Position numbers and translations under genes: made by a program. Shown piece by piece: positions 8,768 through 17,048 of a stretch of 64,000 bases of DNA. The notes below the pieces were generated by a model. The model saw nothing but the letters and a program-made list of their open reading frames with translations. It searched no databases and was not told the DNA's origin. The stretch comes from Streptomyces sp. DH-12. Lineage in GTDB: Bacteria; Actinomycetota; Actinomycetes; Streptomycetales; Streptomycetaceae. Every line of letters begins with the position of its first letter. Position 1 is the first letter of the stretch. The stretch lies in the NCBI RefSeq assembly GCF_002899455.1, contig NZ_PPFB01000001.1, positions 5,183,001-5,247,000 of the forward strand. The letters are read 5' to 3'.

Positions 8768-9225
8768 CGATGCTCCCTCGAGCTCACGGAGGGGACCCGG
8801 CCCGCGGCACCCCCATGTGCCGCCGTCGACCGGCGTCCCTGCCCCTCCGAGGTAAGTCGCCCCGGGCCGCCACCGCTCCCTGAGGAGGCGTCAGGGCACC
8901 GGCTGAACGGGTGTCAGGCGACCCCGGCAGCCCTCGGCCCGCCCCGCGTTTCAGCAGGTCACCGACGCGGACGTGAGCAGGCGAGCGGCGTGCGGCCGCA
9001 TTGGGCCGGGCGGGGCTGCGAAGGGCTGACCGGGCGAGGGCGCCCCTCGGGACGCCGGGCGTCTCAGGCCGTTCCCTGCGTCCCGCGCGCCCGCAGGCGG
9101 GCCGGGGCGTCGTACGCCCACGCGGGGGCCGCCCGGGACGCCCCGAGCCACAGGGACCGTCCGACGGGCGGTGGGCGTGGGCCGACCGCCCGCACGGTGC
9201 TCACGGCACTCACGAGGCGGTGCGC
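8768..9225. other. 458-base non-coding stretch between nasA and the sortase pair
   Basis: No convincing gene on either strand: the open frames are Arg/Pro/Gly-rich and lack ribosome-binding sites. The half nearer 8768 must carry the promoter of the leftward surface-protein gene. The half nearer 9225 contains a GGGCGGT/ACCGCCC hairpin (9166-9172 with 9185-9191) that could end nasA transcription. Confidence 0.5.
9166..9191 (-). terminator. Possible nasA terminator hairpin
   Basis: Seven-bp arms (GGGCGGT and ACCGCCC) with a 12-base loop, about 35 bases beyond the nasA stop in the direction of transcription. No U-tract. Confidence 0.35.
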
Positions 9226-11343
9226 TCACGGGCGTACCGCCTCGAGCCGTACCGCGCACGCCTTGAACTCCGGCATCCGGGACGTCGGGTCGAGGGCCGG
9301 GTTGGTGAGGGTGTTGGCGCGGCCCTCACCGGCCCAGTGGAACGGCATGAACACCGTGTCGGGGCGGATCGCGGTGGTGATCCGGGCCGGGGCGACCGCC
9401 CGGCCGCGCCGGGACACCACGGCCACCGGGTCGCCCTCGCGGGCGCCGAGCCGCTGCGCGAGCCGGGGGTGCAGCTCCACGAACGGGCCGGGCGCGGCGG
9501 CGTTCAGTTCGTCCACGCGCCGTGTCTGCGCGCCGGACTGGTACTGCGCCACGACCCGCCCGGTGGTGAGCAGCACCGGGTACTCCTCCTCGGGCTCCTC
9601 GGCGATCGCCCGGTGCGACACCGGAACGAACCGCGCCCGGCCGTCCTCGGTGGCGAACCGGTCCAGGAAGAGGCGGGGGGTGCCGGGGTGGACGGTCCCG
9701 GCGTCCTCACCGGGGGCCTCGGGGGAGGGGCACGGCCAGAACACCCCGTTCCCCTCGGCCAGCCGCCGGTAGGTGATCCCCGAGTAGTCCGCGGGGCCGC
9801 CCGCGCTGGCCCGGCGCAGCTCCTCGAAGACCTCCTCGGGGTCGGTCGGGAAGCGCTTCTCCGGGCTGCCCTCGCCGCCCAGCCGCGCGGCGAGCTCGTG
9901 CAGCACCTCCAGGTCGCCGCGCACGCCCGCCGGCGGGGTGACGGCCCGGCGACGCAGCAGCACCCTGCCCTCCAGGCTGGTGATGGTGCCCGTCTCCTCC
10001 GCCCACTGCGTCACCGGCAGCACGACGTCGGCGAGTTCGGCCGTCTCCGACAGCACCACGTCGCACACCGCCAGGAAGTCCAGCGAGCGGACGCGCTCCT
10101 CGACGTGCGCGGCGCGCGGCGCCGACACCACCGGGTTGGAGCCCATCAGCAGCAGCGCGCGGATGTCCGTGCCCAGCGCGTCCAGCAGCTCGTACGCGCT
10201 GCGGCCCGGTCCGGGCAGACTGTCCGGGGCGACGCCCCAGACCTCCGCCACGTGCGCCCGCGCCGCCGGGTCGGTCAGCTTGCGGTAACCGGGCAACTGG
10301 TCGGCCTTCTGGCCGTGTTCGCGCCCGCCCTGCCCGTTGCCCTGCCCGGTCAGACAGCCGTACCCGGACAGCGGGCGGCCGGGCCGGCCGGTCGCCAGGG
10401 CCAGGTTGATCCACGCGCTCACCGTGTCGGTGCCCTTGGACTGCTGCTCGGGCCCCCGCGCGGTGAGCACCATCGCGGACTCGGGCTCGCAGAACAGCCG
10501 TACGGCCTCGCGGAGTCGCGGCACGGGCACGCCGGTGATGCGTTCCACGTACTCCGGCCAGTGCGCCATCGCCGAGGCCCGGGTCTCCTCCCAGCCGGCC
10601 GTGCGCTCCCGGATGTACTCCTCGTCGGTGCGCCCCTCGGCGACGACCAGGTGCAGCAGGCCCAGGGCCAGCGCGAGGTCGGTGCCGGGGCGCGGCGCCA
10701 GGTGCAGGTCGGCCTGCTCGGCGGTGCGCGTGCGACGCGGGTCGACGACGATCAGGGTGCCGCCGTTCTCCCTCAGCTCGGTGAAGTAGCGCAGGGCCGG
10801 GGGCATGGTCTCGGCGGGGTTGGCGCCGACGAGGATCACACAGCCGGTCCTCGGGACGTCCTCCAGCGGGAACGGCAGACCCCGGTCGAGGCCGAACGCC
10901 CTGCCTCCCGCGGCGGCGGCCGACGACATGCAGAACCGCCCGTTGTAGTCGATCTGCGAGGTGCCCAGCACCACCCGCGCGAACTTCCCCAGGGAGTACG
11001 CCTTCTCGTTGGTGAGACCGCCCCCGCCGAACACCCCGACCGCGTCCGCGCCGTGGTGCGCGCGAGCGTTTCCGATCCCTTCGGCGACCCGGTCCAGCGC
11101 CTCCTCCCAGGAGGCCGGCTCCAGCGCGCCCGCCGCCGACCGCACCAGCGGCGAGGTCAGCCGCACGGCCGGGGACAGCACGGCCGGCGCGGTCCGCCCC
11201 TTCCCGCACAGCGCCCCCCGGTTCACCGGGAAGTCCGCGCGCTCGCTCACCTCGACGGTCCGCCCGTCGGCGGCCGGCGTCAGGTTCATGCCGCACTGCA
11301 GCGCGCAGTAGGGGCAGTGCGTGGACGTCACGGTGCTTCGCAT
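9226..11343 (-). CDS. nasA: Assimilatory nitrate reductase catalytic subunit NasA
   Basis: 705 residues, a molybdopterin oxidoreductase. The N-terminal [4Fe-4S] ligands are CPYCALQC (Cys10, 13, 17) and CGKG near 46. The Mo-ligand motif FCMSSA is near 138. The molybdopterin and dinucleotide-binding domains follow, with a C-terminal MopB-CT domain (LTTGRVVAQYQSG, FMPFHWAGEGRANTLTNPALDP). No signal peptide, so cytoplasmic and assimilatory rather than respiratory. It converts nitrate to nitrite, feeding NirBD encoded 5 kb away. No C-terminal [2Fe-2S] extension is present, so an outside electron donor is needed. A GlnR-like site lies 24-61 bp upstream of the ATG. Confidence 0.94.
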   Translation of the reverse strand: MRSTVTSTHCPYCALQCGMNLTPAADGRTVEVSERADFPVNRGALCGKGRTAPAVLSPAVRLTSPLVRSAAGALEPASWEEALDRVAEGIGNARAHHGADAVGVFGGGGLTNEKAYSLGKFARVVLGTSQIDYNGRFCMSSAAAAGGRAFGLDRGLPFPLEDVPRTGCVILVGANPAETMPPALRYFTELRENGGTLIVVDPRRTRTAEQADLHLAPRPGTDLALALGLLHLVVAEGRTDEEYIRERTAGWEETRASAMAHWPEYVERITGVPVPRLREAVRLFCEPESAMVLTARGPEQQSKGTDTVSAWINLALATGRPGRPLSGYGCLTGQGNGQGGREHGQKADQLPGYRKLTDPAARAHVAEVWGVAPDSLPGPGRSAYELLDALGTDIRALLLMGSNPVVSAPRAAHVEERVRSLDFLAVCDVVLSETAELADVVLPVTQWAEETGTITSLEGRVLLRRRAVTPPAGVRGDLEVLHELAARLGGEGSPEKRFPTDPEEVFEELRRASAGGPADYSGITYRRLAEGNGVFWPCPSPEAPGEDAGTVHPGTPRLFLDRFATEDGRARFVPVSHRAIAEEPEEEYPVLLTTGRVVAQYQSGAQTRRVDELNAAAPGPFVELHPRLAQRLGAREGDPVAVVSRRGRAVAPARITTAIRPDTVFMPFHWAGEGRANTLTNPALDPTSRMPEFKACAVRLEAVRP

Positions 11344-11366
11344 ACGGACCAGGCTGCGCCGCCGGT

Positions 11367-11404
11367 GTTACGCACCGCGCCGGCCGCTGTTACACCCCGG
11401 ACAC
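11367..11404 (-). promoter_or_regulatory. Possible GlnR operator of nasA
   Basis: Read leftward, the 5-base elements GTGTC, GTAAC, CGGCG and GTAAC are separated by exactly 6 bases each. The two GTAAC elements are one base from the GAAAC half of a GlnR box and are 22 bp apart, two helical turns. The third element is a poor match. The site begins 24 bp upstream of the nasA ATG. GlnR control of nasA is known in Streptomyces; this assignment is weaker than that for nir. Confidence 0.5.
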
Positions 11405-11547
11405 GGCCCCCTCTCCGCCGGCCGCCGCCCACGGTGAGGCGTCGGCGCGCCCCGCTCGGACGCCGACGAGCCGGACACGGTCGCCGCACAGCCGTGCCGT
11501 GTCGTCGGTGCCGGACGTCAGTCCGGCCACCGGGTCCGGCCGGCCCG

Positions 11548-12252
11548 TCAGTCCGGCCCGCCGGAACCGCGGGCGTCCGCCAGCGCCCGCCGCACCCCCG
11601 CCTCCTCGGGCCCGAGGAAGTGCGGGTCCGGCCGGAACACCGCGTCCAGGGCCGCCTTCCCGGCCGCGAGGACCTCGCGGGCGCCGCCGTAGTACCAGGT
11701 GACGTCGTGGCGGTCGGCCACGCCGACGCCGTACGACGTGACGCCCGCCGCCTCGCACAGCGCCACCGCCCGCCGGATGTGGAAGCCCTGGCTGATGAGC
11801 ACCGCCCGGTCCACGCCGAAGATCTTCCGGGCGCGGACGCAGGAGTCCCAGGTGTCGAAGCCCGCGTAGTCGCTGACGATCCGCGCGTCGGGCACCCCGT
11901 GCCGGGTCAGGTAGGCGCGCATCGCGTCCGGCTCGTCGTACTCCTCCCGGCTGTTGTCGCCGGTGACCAGCACCACCCGGATCCGCCCCGCGCGGTACAG
12001 CTCCGCCGCCGCGTCCAGCCGGTGCGCGAGGTAGGGCGACGGCTCCCCGTCCCACAGCCCCGCGCCGAACACCACGGCCACCTCGGTGCGCGGCACGTCG
12101 GCGACGGTGCGCAGCCGGTCGCCGGTGCTCAGCCGCAGCCAGGTCGCCGGCAGCAGCGCCAGCACGCACACCGCCACCACGGCCCGCACCAGCCGCCGCT
12201 GCCCCGCGCGGGTGCGCGGCAGCCGCGGGCGGTGAAACGCGAAACGGCGCAT
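11548..12252 (-). CDS. SanA/YdcF-type DUF218 protein, membrane-anchored
   Basis: 234 residues from the ATG at 12252. The N-terminus has basic residues and one membrane helix (about 24-42), then a DUF218 domain: AVVFGAGLWDGEPSPYLAHRLDAA, VVLVTGDNSREEYDEPDAM, DTWDSCVRARKIFG and AVLISQGFHIRRA. This fits the SanA/vancomycin high-temperature exclusion group, which is linked to envelope integrity without a defined biochemical role. A start further upstream (12333) is open but adds an Arg-rich segment overlapping a simple repeat, so the start just before the membrane helix is preferred. The domain would face outward. Confidence 0.82.
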   Translation of the reverse strand: MRRFAFHRPRLPRTRAGQRRLVRAVVAVCVLALLPATWLRLSTGDRLRTVADVPRTEVAVVFGAGLWDGEPSPYLAHRLDAAAELYRAGRIRVVLVTGDNSREEYDEPDAMRAYLTRHGVPDARIVSDYAGFDTWDSCVRARKIFGVDRAVLISQGFHIRRAVALCEAAGVTSYGVGVADRHDVTWYYGGAREVLAAGKAALDAVFRPDPHFLGPEEAGVRRALADARGSGGPD

Positions 12253-12332
12253 CGGACGGCCTCCCCGGTCGCTCCTGGACCCGGTAGGACGCCCCGCCGG
12301 GGCCCGCGGTTCGCGCCGTGTGACCGGTCTCA

Positions 12333-12371
12333 CGGGGTTCCGGGGTTCGGGGTTCCGGGGTTCCGGCGTTC
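12333..12371. repeat. Octamer tandem repeat CGGGGTTC
   Basis: Five near-identical copies in a row: 12333-12340, 12341-12348, 12349-12355 (one base short), 12356-12363, and 12364-12371 (one mismatch). It lies between the divergent SanA-like and sirohydrochlorin chelatase genes. It may be a slippage product or a protein-binding array. Confidence 0.75.
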
Positions 12372-12485
12372 CGGGAACGGGAGACCTGCCGCCTCACACC
12401 GCCCCGCACCCCCGCGTGAACACCCCGCAAACACGCGTGACCCCGACGCAACGGCAGGGCAACCTCGTCCGGTCACGCTCGCCGC

Positions 12486-13286
12486 ATGACGGCGTATCCG
12501 ACGCACCCCGGCGCCCGGCCCCGCCCGGTCGCCCCGCCCCCCGCCCTCGTCGTGGTGGCCCACGGCAGCCGCGACCCGCGCGCCCCGGCCACCGTGCGGC
12601 GGCTCCTGGAACGGGTCCGCGCGCTGCGCCCCGGGCTGCCGGTGCACCTCGGCCACATCGAGCTGAACGCCCCGCTGCTGCCCGACACCCTCGACGAGCT
12701 GGCCACGCACGGCGCCGGGTCCGCCGTGCTCGTCCCGCTGCTGTTCGGCCGCGGCCACCACGTCACCCGGGACATCCCCGACGCCGCCGCGGCGGCGCCG
12801 CTGCCCACCCGGGTCGCCGGCCCGCTCGGGGCGCACCCCCTGCTCGTGGACGCCCTGCACGCACGGCTCACCGAGGCGGGCTGGCAGGCCCCCAGGGACG
12901 CGGAGGGCCGCCGCACCGGCGCCGTGGTGCTGGCCTCCGCCGGGTCCCGCGCGCCCGCCTCCCGCGCCGACACCGAGCGCATCGCCGGGCTGCTCGCCGC
13001 CCGGCTCGGCGTGCCCGTCGTCCCCGCCTACGCCTCCGCCGCCGCGCCCACCGTGCCCGAGGCGGTGCGCGCCCTCGCCGCCCGCGGCCGCACCCGGGTC
13101 GCCGTCGCCTCCTGCTTCACCGCCCCCGGCCGGTTCGCCGCCGCGTGCGCGAAGGCGGCGCCCGGCACCGTCGCCGGCCCGCTCGGCACCCACCCCGCGC
13201 TGGCCCGCCTGCTCCTCCACCGCTACGACCGGGCGCTGCGCACCGCCGCCCCGGTCGCCGGAGTGACCGCCCTCGCCCCCGCGTGA
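12486..13286 (+). CDS. Sirohydrochlorin chelatase (CbiX/SirB type)
   Basis: 266 residues in two halves of the chelatase fold. LVVVAHGSRDPRA near residue 20 carries the metal-binding His, and LVPLLFGRGHHVTRDIP near 80 carries the second histidine cluster. The second half (AVVLASAGSRAPAS, VAVASCFTAPGRFAAAC) is a weaker repeat of the same fold. The enzyme inserts a divalent metal into sirohydrochlorin. Next to nasA and near nirB, iron insertion to give siroheme for nitrite reductase is the likely job, although cobalt insertion is possible for this family. The start has no clear Shine-Dalgarno sequence. No cobalamin riboswitch is visible upstream. Confidence 0.88.
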   Translation: MTAYPTHPGARPRPVAPPPALVVVAHGSRDPRAPATVRRLLERVRALRPGLPVHLGHIELNAPLLPDTLDELATHGAGSAVLVPLLFGRGHHVTRDIPDAAAAAPLPTRVAGPLGAHPLLVDALHARLTEAGWQAPRDAEGRRTGAVVLASAGSRAPASRADTERIAGLLAARLGVPVVPAYASAAAPTVPEAVRALAARGRTRVAVASCFTAPGRFAAACAKAAPGTVAGPLGTHPALARLLLHRYDRALRTAAPVAGVTALAPA

Positions 13287-13335
13287 CACGTCCACCGGTG
13301 TCCGGGACGTCACCGGCCGGAGCTACTGTCGGATC

Positions 13336-14643
13336 ATGGAAGGCATCACGTCCGGCACGTCCGACCCGTCCACGCACCACCTCCCGCCCGCCGGGTACGA
13401 TCCGCCGGCCGTCGAGCGCTGGGCCGCCGAGCCCGACAAGCGGCCGGGCCGCACCGCCTTCCAGCGCGACCGGGCGCGCGTGCTGCACTCCGCCGCGCTG
13501 CGCCGCCTCGCCGGCAAGACGCAGGTCGTCACCCCCGGCGCGCACAGCCAGGTGTGGGACGCCAGCCCCCGCACCCGCCTCACCCACTCCCTCGAATGCG
13601 CCCAGGTGGGCCGGGAGCTGGGCGCCGCCCTCGGCTGCGACCCCGACCTGGTGGAGGCCGCCTGCCTCTCCCACGACCTCGGCCACCCGCCGTTCGGGCA
13701 CAACGGCGAACAGGCGCTGAACGAGTTCGCCGAGGACTGCGGCGGCTTCGAGGGCAACGCGCAGTCGCTGCGGCTGCTCACCCGCATCGAGCCCAAACGG
13801 TTCACCCCCGAGGGCTCCGTCGGCCTCAACCTCACCCGGGCGGCCCTCGACGCGGCCACCAAGTACCCCTGGCCGCGCGGCGCCCACCCCACCGACCCGG
13901 CGTCGGTGAAGTTCGGCGTCTACGACGACGACCGGCCGGTCTTCGAGTGGCTCCGCAAGGACGCCCCCGGCACCCGCACCTGTTTCGAGGCGCAGGTCAT
14001 GGACTGGGCGGACGACGTGGCGTACTCGGTCCACGACGTGGAGGACGGCCTGCACGCGGGGCACATCGACCCCAACTGCCTGCACGCCGACCCGGAGCGG
14101 GAGGCCGTCTTCGCGGTCGCCGTCCGCCGGTACGTCCCGGCGGACACCGACCCCGCCGAGCTCGCCGAGGCCCTCGACCGGCTGCTCGCCCAGGAGTGGT
14201 GGCCGCACGGCTACGACGGCACCGCTGTCGCCCAGGCCCGCCTCAAGGACGCCACCAGCCAGCTCATCGGCCGTTTCTGCCTCGCCGCCGAGAGCGCCAC
14301 CCGGCAGGCCTGGGGCGGCGGCCGCCTCACCCGGTACGGGGCCGAGCTGGTCGTCCCGCGCTCCACGCGCATGGAGTGCGCGGTCCTCAAGGCGGTCGCC
14401 GACCGGTACGTCATGCAGCGCGCCGAGCAGGAGCGGCTCCGCGCCGACCAGCGCGTCGTCGTGCTGGAGCTGGCGGAGGCGCTGACCGCCCGCGCCCCCG
14501 ACGGGCTGGACCCGCAGTTCCGCAGGCTGTTCGACCGGGCGCCGGACGACCGCGCCCGCAAGCGGGTCGTCGTGGACCAGATCGCGTCCCTGACGGACGC
14601 CTCGGCCCGCTTCCTGCACGCCCGGCTCACCGGCCGGACGTGA
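13336..14643 (+). CDS. dgt: Deoxyguanosinetriphosphate triphosphohydrolase
   Basis: 435 residues, an HD-superfamily dNTPase that splits dGTP to deoxyguanosine and triphosphate. Visible motifs: RDRARVLHSAALRRLAGKTQV near 36-56, the first metal His in LTHSLEC near 84, the HD pair in CLSHDLGHPPFGHNGE near 110-125, and a later Asp in VMDWADDVAYSVHDVEDG. The ATG at 13336 is 6 bases after a TACTGT -10-like hexamer and has no ribosome-binding site, so a leaderless transcript is possible. In many actinomycetes dgt lies near dnaG, as here. Cytoplasmic. Confidence 0.93.
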   Translation: MEGITSGTSDPSTHHLPPAGYDPPAVERWAAEPDKRPGRTAFQRDRARVLHSAALRRLAGKTQVVTPGAHSQVWDASPRTRLTHSLECAQVGRELGAALGCDPDLVEAACLSHDLGHPPFGHNGEQALNEFAEDCGGFEGNAQSLRLLTRIEPKRFTPEGSVGLNLTRAALDAATKYPWPRGAHPTDPASVKFGVYDDDRPVFEWLRKDAPGTRTCFEAQVMDWADDVAYSVHDVEDGLHAGHIDPNCLHADPEREAVFAVAVRRYVPADTDPAELAEALDRLLAQEWWPHGYDGTAVAQARLKDATSQLIGRFCLAAESATRQAWGGGRLTRYGAELVVPRSTRMECAVLKAVADRYVMQRAEQERLRADQRVVVLELAEALTARAPDGLDPQFRRLFDRAPDDRARKRVVVDQIASLTDASARFLHARLTGRT

Positions 14644-14732
14644 AACAGGTGGCCTGATCGGGTCACTCCCCCTTCCCGCGGCCTTCCGCTTGCGGGAGGC
14701 TCGCTGGTGGCAACGCTCGAAGGAGGCATCAC

Positions 14733-15998
14733 GTGGTCGACGCGGATCAGACTTTCGTCATCGTCGGAGGCGGCCTGGCCGGCGCGAAGGCGGCCGAGAC
14801 GCTGAGAGCGGAGGGCTTCACCGGCCGCGTGATACTGATCTGCGACGAGCGCGACCGCCCCTACGAGCGTCCGCCGCTGTCCAAGGGGTACCTCCTCGGC
14901 TCGGCGGAGCGCGACAGCGTCTTCGTGCACGAGCCCGGCTGGTACGCGCAGCACGACGTCGAACTGCACCTGGGGCAGACCGTCGCCGCCGTGGACCGCG
15001 CCGCGAAGACCGTCCGCTTCGGCGAGGACGGCACCACCGTCCGCTACGACAAGCTGCTGCTCGCCACCGGCGCCGAGCCCCGCCGGCTCGACGTCCCGGG
15101 CACCGACCTGGTGGGCGTCCACCACCTGCGCCGCCTCGCCCACTCCGAGCGCCTCAAGGGCGTCCTCACCGCCCTCGGCCGGGACAACGGCCACCTGGTG
15201 ATCGCCGGCGCGGGCTGGATCGGCCTGGAGACCGCGGCGGCGGCCCGGCAGTACGGCGCGGAGGTCACCGTCGTCCACCGGGGGCAGGCCCCGCTGCACT
15301 CGGTCCTCGGCCCCGAACTGGGGCAGCTCTTCGCCGAGCTGCACAGCGAGCACGGCGTGCGCTTCCACTTCGGCGCCACGCTCACCGAGATCACCGGCCA
15401 GGACGGCATGGTCCTCGCCGCCCGCACCGACGACGGCGAGGAGCACCCGGCGCACGCCGTGCTCGCCGCGATCGGCGCGGCCCCGCGGACCTCCCTCGCG
15501 GAGGCGGCGGGCCTGGAGATCGCCGACGCCGCGTCCGGCGGGGGCGTCCTCGTCGACGAACGGCTGCGCACGTCCGACCCGGACATCTACGCGGCCGGGG
15601 ACGTCGCGTCCTTCCCGCACGCCCTGTCCGGCACCCGGCTGCGGGTGGAGCACTGGGCCAACGCGCTCAACGGCGGCCCGGCGGCGGCCCGCGCCATGCT
15701 CGGCCGCGACGAGGTCTACGACCGTGTCCCGTACTTCTTCACCGACCAGTACGACCTCGGCATGGAGTACTCCGGCTGGGCGCCGCCCGGGTCCTACGAC
15801 CAGGTGGTCGTCCGGGGCGACGCGGGCAAGCGGGAGTTCATCGCGTTCTGGGTGCGCGAGGGACGCGTGCTGGCCGGGATGAACGTGAACGTGTGGGACG
15901 TCACGGACACGGTCCAGCGGCTGATCCGGTCCCGGGAGGCGGTGGACACGGAGGCGCTGGCGGATCCGCACGTGCCGCTGGAGAGCCTGGTCGCCTAG
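14733..15998 (+). CDS. FAD-dependent ferredoxin/rubredoxin reductase-like oxidoreductase
   Basis: 421 residues from a GTG with a strong AAGGAGG 8 bases upstream. FAD motif VGGGLAGAKAAETLR near residue 10, ERPPLSKGYL near 48, NAD motif GAGWIGLETAAAARQYGAEV near 155, the FAD-closing DPDIYAAGDVASFPH near 285, and a C-terminal reductase domain. The layout fits the ferredoxin reductase component (BphA4/Pdr type) of monooxygenase or dioxygenase systems. No ferredoxin or oxygenase gene is adjacent, so its partner is elsewhere. Its 3' end abuts the remains of an ADP-ribosyltransferase gene. Confidence 0.9.
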   Translation: MVDADQTFVIVGGGLAGAKAAETLRAEGFTGRVILICDERDRPYERPPLSKGYLLGSAERDSVFVHEPGWYAQHDVELHLGQTVAAVDRAAKTVRFGEDGTTVRYDKLLLATGAEPRRLDVPGTDLVGVHHLRRLAHSERLKGVLTALGRDNGHLVIAGAGWIGLETAAAARQYGAEVTVVHRGQAPLHSVLGPELGQLFAELHSEHGVRFHFGATLTEITGQDGMVLAARTDDGEEHPAHAVLAAIGAAPRTSLAEAAGLEIADAASGGGVLVDERLRTSDPDIYAAGDVASFPHALSGTRLRVEHWANALNGGPAAARAMLGRDEVYDRVPYFFTDQYDLGMEYSGWAPPGSYDQVVVRGDAGKREFIAFWVREGRVLAGMNVNVWDVTDTVQRLIRSREAVDTEALADPHVPLESLVA

Positions 15999-16037
15999 GA
16001 GGCCACGATCCGCCCGGCGGGGTCGCCGGCGGTCCCG

Positions 16038-16801
16038 GTGCAGCGCGAGTTCCCCTTCGGGCAGGGGACGTGGGGCCGGAAAGCCCGGAGGTCCCGGCGG
16101 GTACGCGCCGTACGGCACCGTCGGCGTGGCCACCGCCGGCGCCGAGGCCGTCTCCCTGCGGCAGATCAAGGGACAGCTCCGCCGGGCCGCCCAGAACGAC
16201 GGCCCCGGCCAGGAGTGGGTGCCCACCCTCGACGAGGATCCGGTGATCGGGCCGCGGCTCGCGGCCGCCCGGGGCTCGGACCCGGTGGCCAAGGAGGCGA
16301 CGGACGCCATCGAGGCGCGGATCGAGGTCCTCGCCCCGTGCTCTTCGAGGAGCTCAAGGCGCACGCCGACATGACGATGGAGGCGCTGGACCGGCTGCCT
16401 CCCGTCACCGGCACCGTCTTCCAGGGCGACTGGAACCTCGGCGGGGACGAGTCGGTCCACCGCCTCGGCAAGCAGGCCGCGCTGAACCACCGGCCGGGAT
16501 CCGTCTTCACGAGCTCCTTCGACAGCACCAGCAGGGACAAGGGCGTGGCCCTGGACTTCATGCGCGGCCAGCGGGTCTCCGGCACGAAGACGCACCGGAT
16601 CCTCCTGGAGCTGACGCTCACCGGGAAGCACGGCCGTGACATCGACCCCTCCACCAGTACCAGGGCTACGAGGCGGAGGTGCTGCTGATGCCGGGCGCGA
16701 ACTTCGAGGTCACCGGGAGCGAGTGGAAGCACGACCCGGACCACGACCCGGCGTGCGGCGGCAGCGACCGGTACGGGCACGTCCGGGCGACGGAGGTGTG
16801 A
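16038..16801 (+). pseudogene. Degraded ADP-ribosyltransferase (effector-like) gene
   Basis: Coding capacity runs through three frames. Residues like VATAGAEAVSLRQIKGQLRRA occupy one frame up to about 16337. From 16338 a second frame reads VLFEELKAHADMTMEALDRL, TGTVFQGDW, PGSVFTSSFDSTSRD and LLELTLTGKHGRDIDP. From about 16650 a third frame reads QYQGYEAEVLLMPGANFEVTG and runs to a TGA at 16799-16801. Joined, these are the R-S-E order of an ADP-ribosyltransferase toxin: FQGDW where an Arg is expected (Gln instead), FTSSFDSTS, and the ExE motif in YEAEVLLMPG. Two single-base frameshifts are therefore needed. The upstream PVQREF just before the start resembles the VQR linker of DUF4157 effectors; the DUF4157 domain itself is missing. 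Inactive on present evidence. Confidence 0.72.
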
Positions 16802-16881
16802 GGGCGTGCCGGACCGGCCCGGAGATCCCGTCGCCCCCTCACCCGGCACGGACGGGCGCCGGCCGGCACGAGGAGTGAAAA

Positions 16882-16918
16882 GCCCCGGTCCGACGGTGTT
16901 TCCGGAAGGGACCGGGGC
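16882..16918. terminator. Strong hairpin after the ADP-ribosyltransferase remnant
   Basis: Perfect 10-bp arms, GCCCCGGTCC at 16882-16891 and GGACCGGGGC at 16909-16918, with a 17-base loop. On the leftward strand the stem is followed by TTTT, so it looks more like a terminator for leftward transcription, although GC-rich stems in this group often work both ways. Confidence 0.6.
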
Positions 16919-17000
16919 CGGGAAGGGCGCTTCCGGACGACTTACCCCGACAGCGCGCGTGTCTACACCGAGGTAAACGTCCTGATTGTTCAGAATGTCG

Positions 17001-17030
17001 TCAACTGCCCCAGTTGAAACTATGAAGTTT
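17001..17030. promoter_or_regulatory. Two abutting palindromes upstream of the Cys-rich orphan gene
   Basis: TCAACTG/CAGTTGA with a 3-base centre (17001-17017) is followed directly by AAACT/AGTTT with a 4-base centre (17017-17030). The second ends 18 bp before the chosen start at 17049. This stretch is clearly more AT-rich than its surroundings. It looks like a regulator binding site; the regulator is unknown. Confidence 0.5.
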
Positions 17031-17048
17031 CGCACCGAGGAGCATGAC

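Noticed and set aside
12253..12485. Cobalamin riboswitch ahead of the sirohydrochlorin chelatase gene
   Set aside because: No B12-box-like conserved core was visible and the leader is short; the repeat there is a simple octamer array.
9001..12489. Very long rightward open frame covering nasA on the opposite strand
   Set aside because: It is antisense to a clear molybdoenzyme gene, is Arg/Gly/His-rich with no domain or start site, and follows from codon bias in GC-rich DNA.
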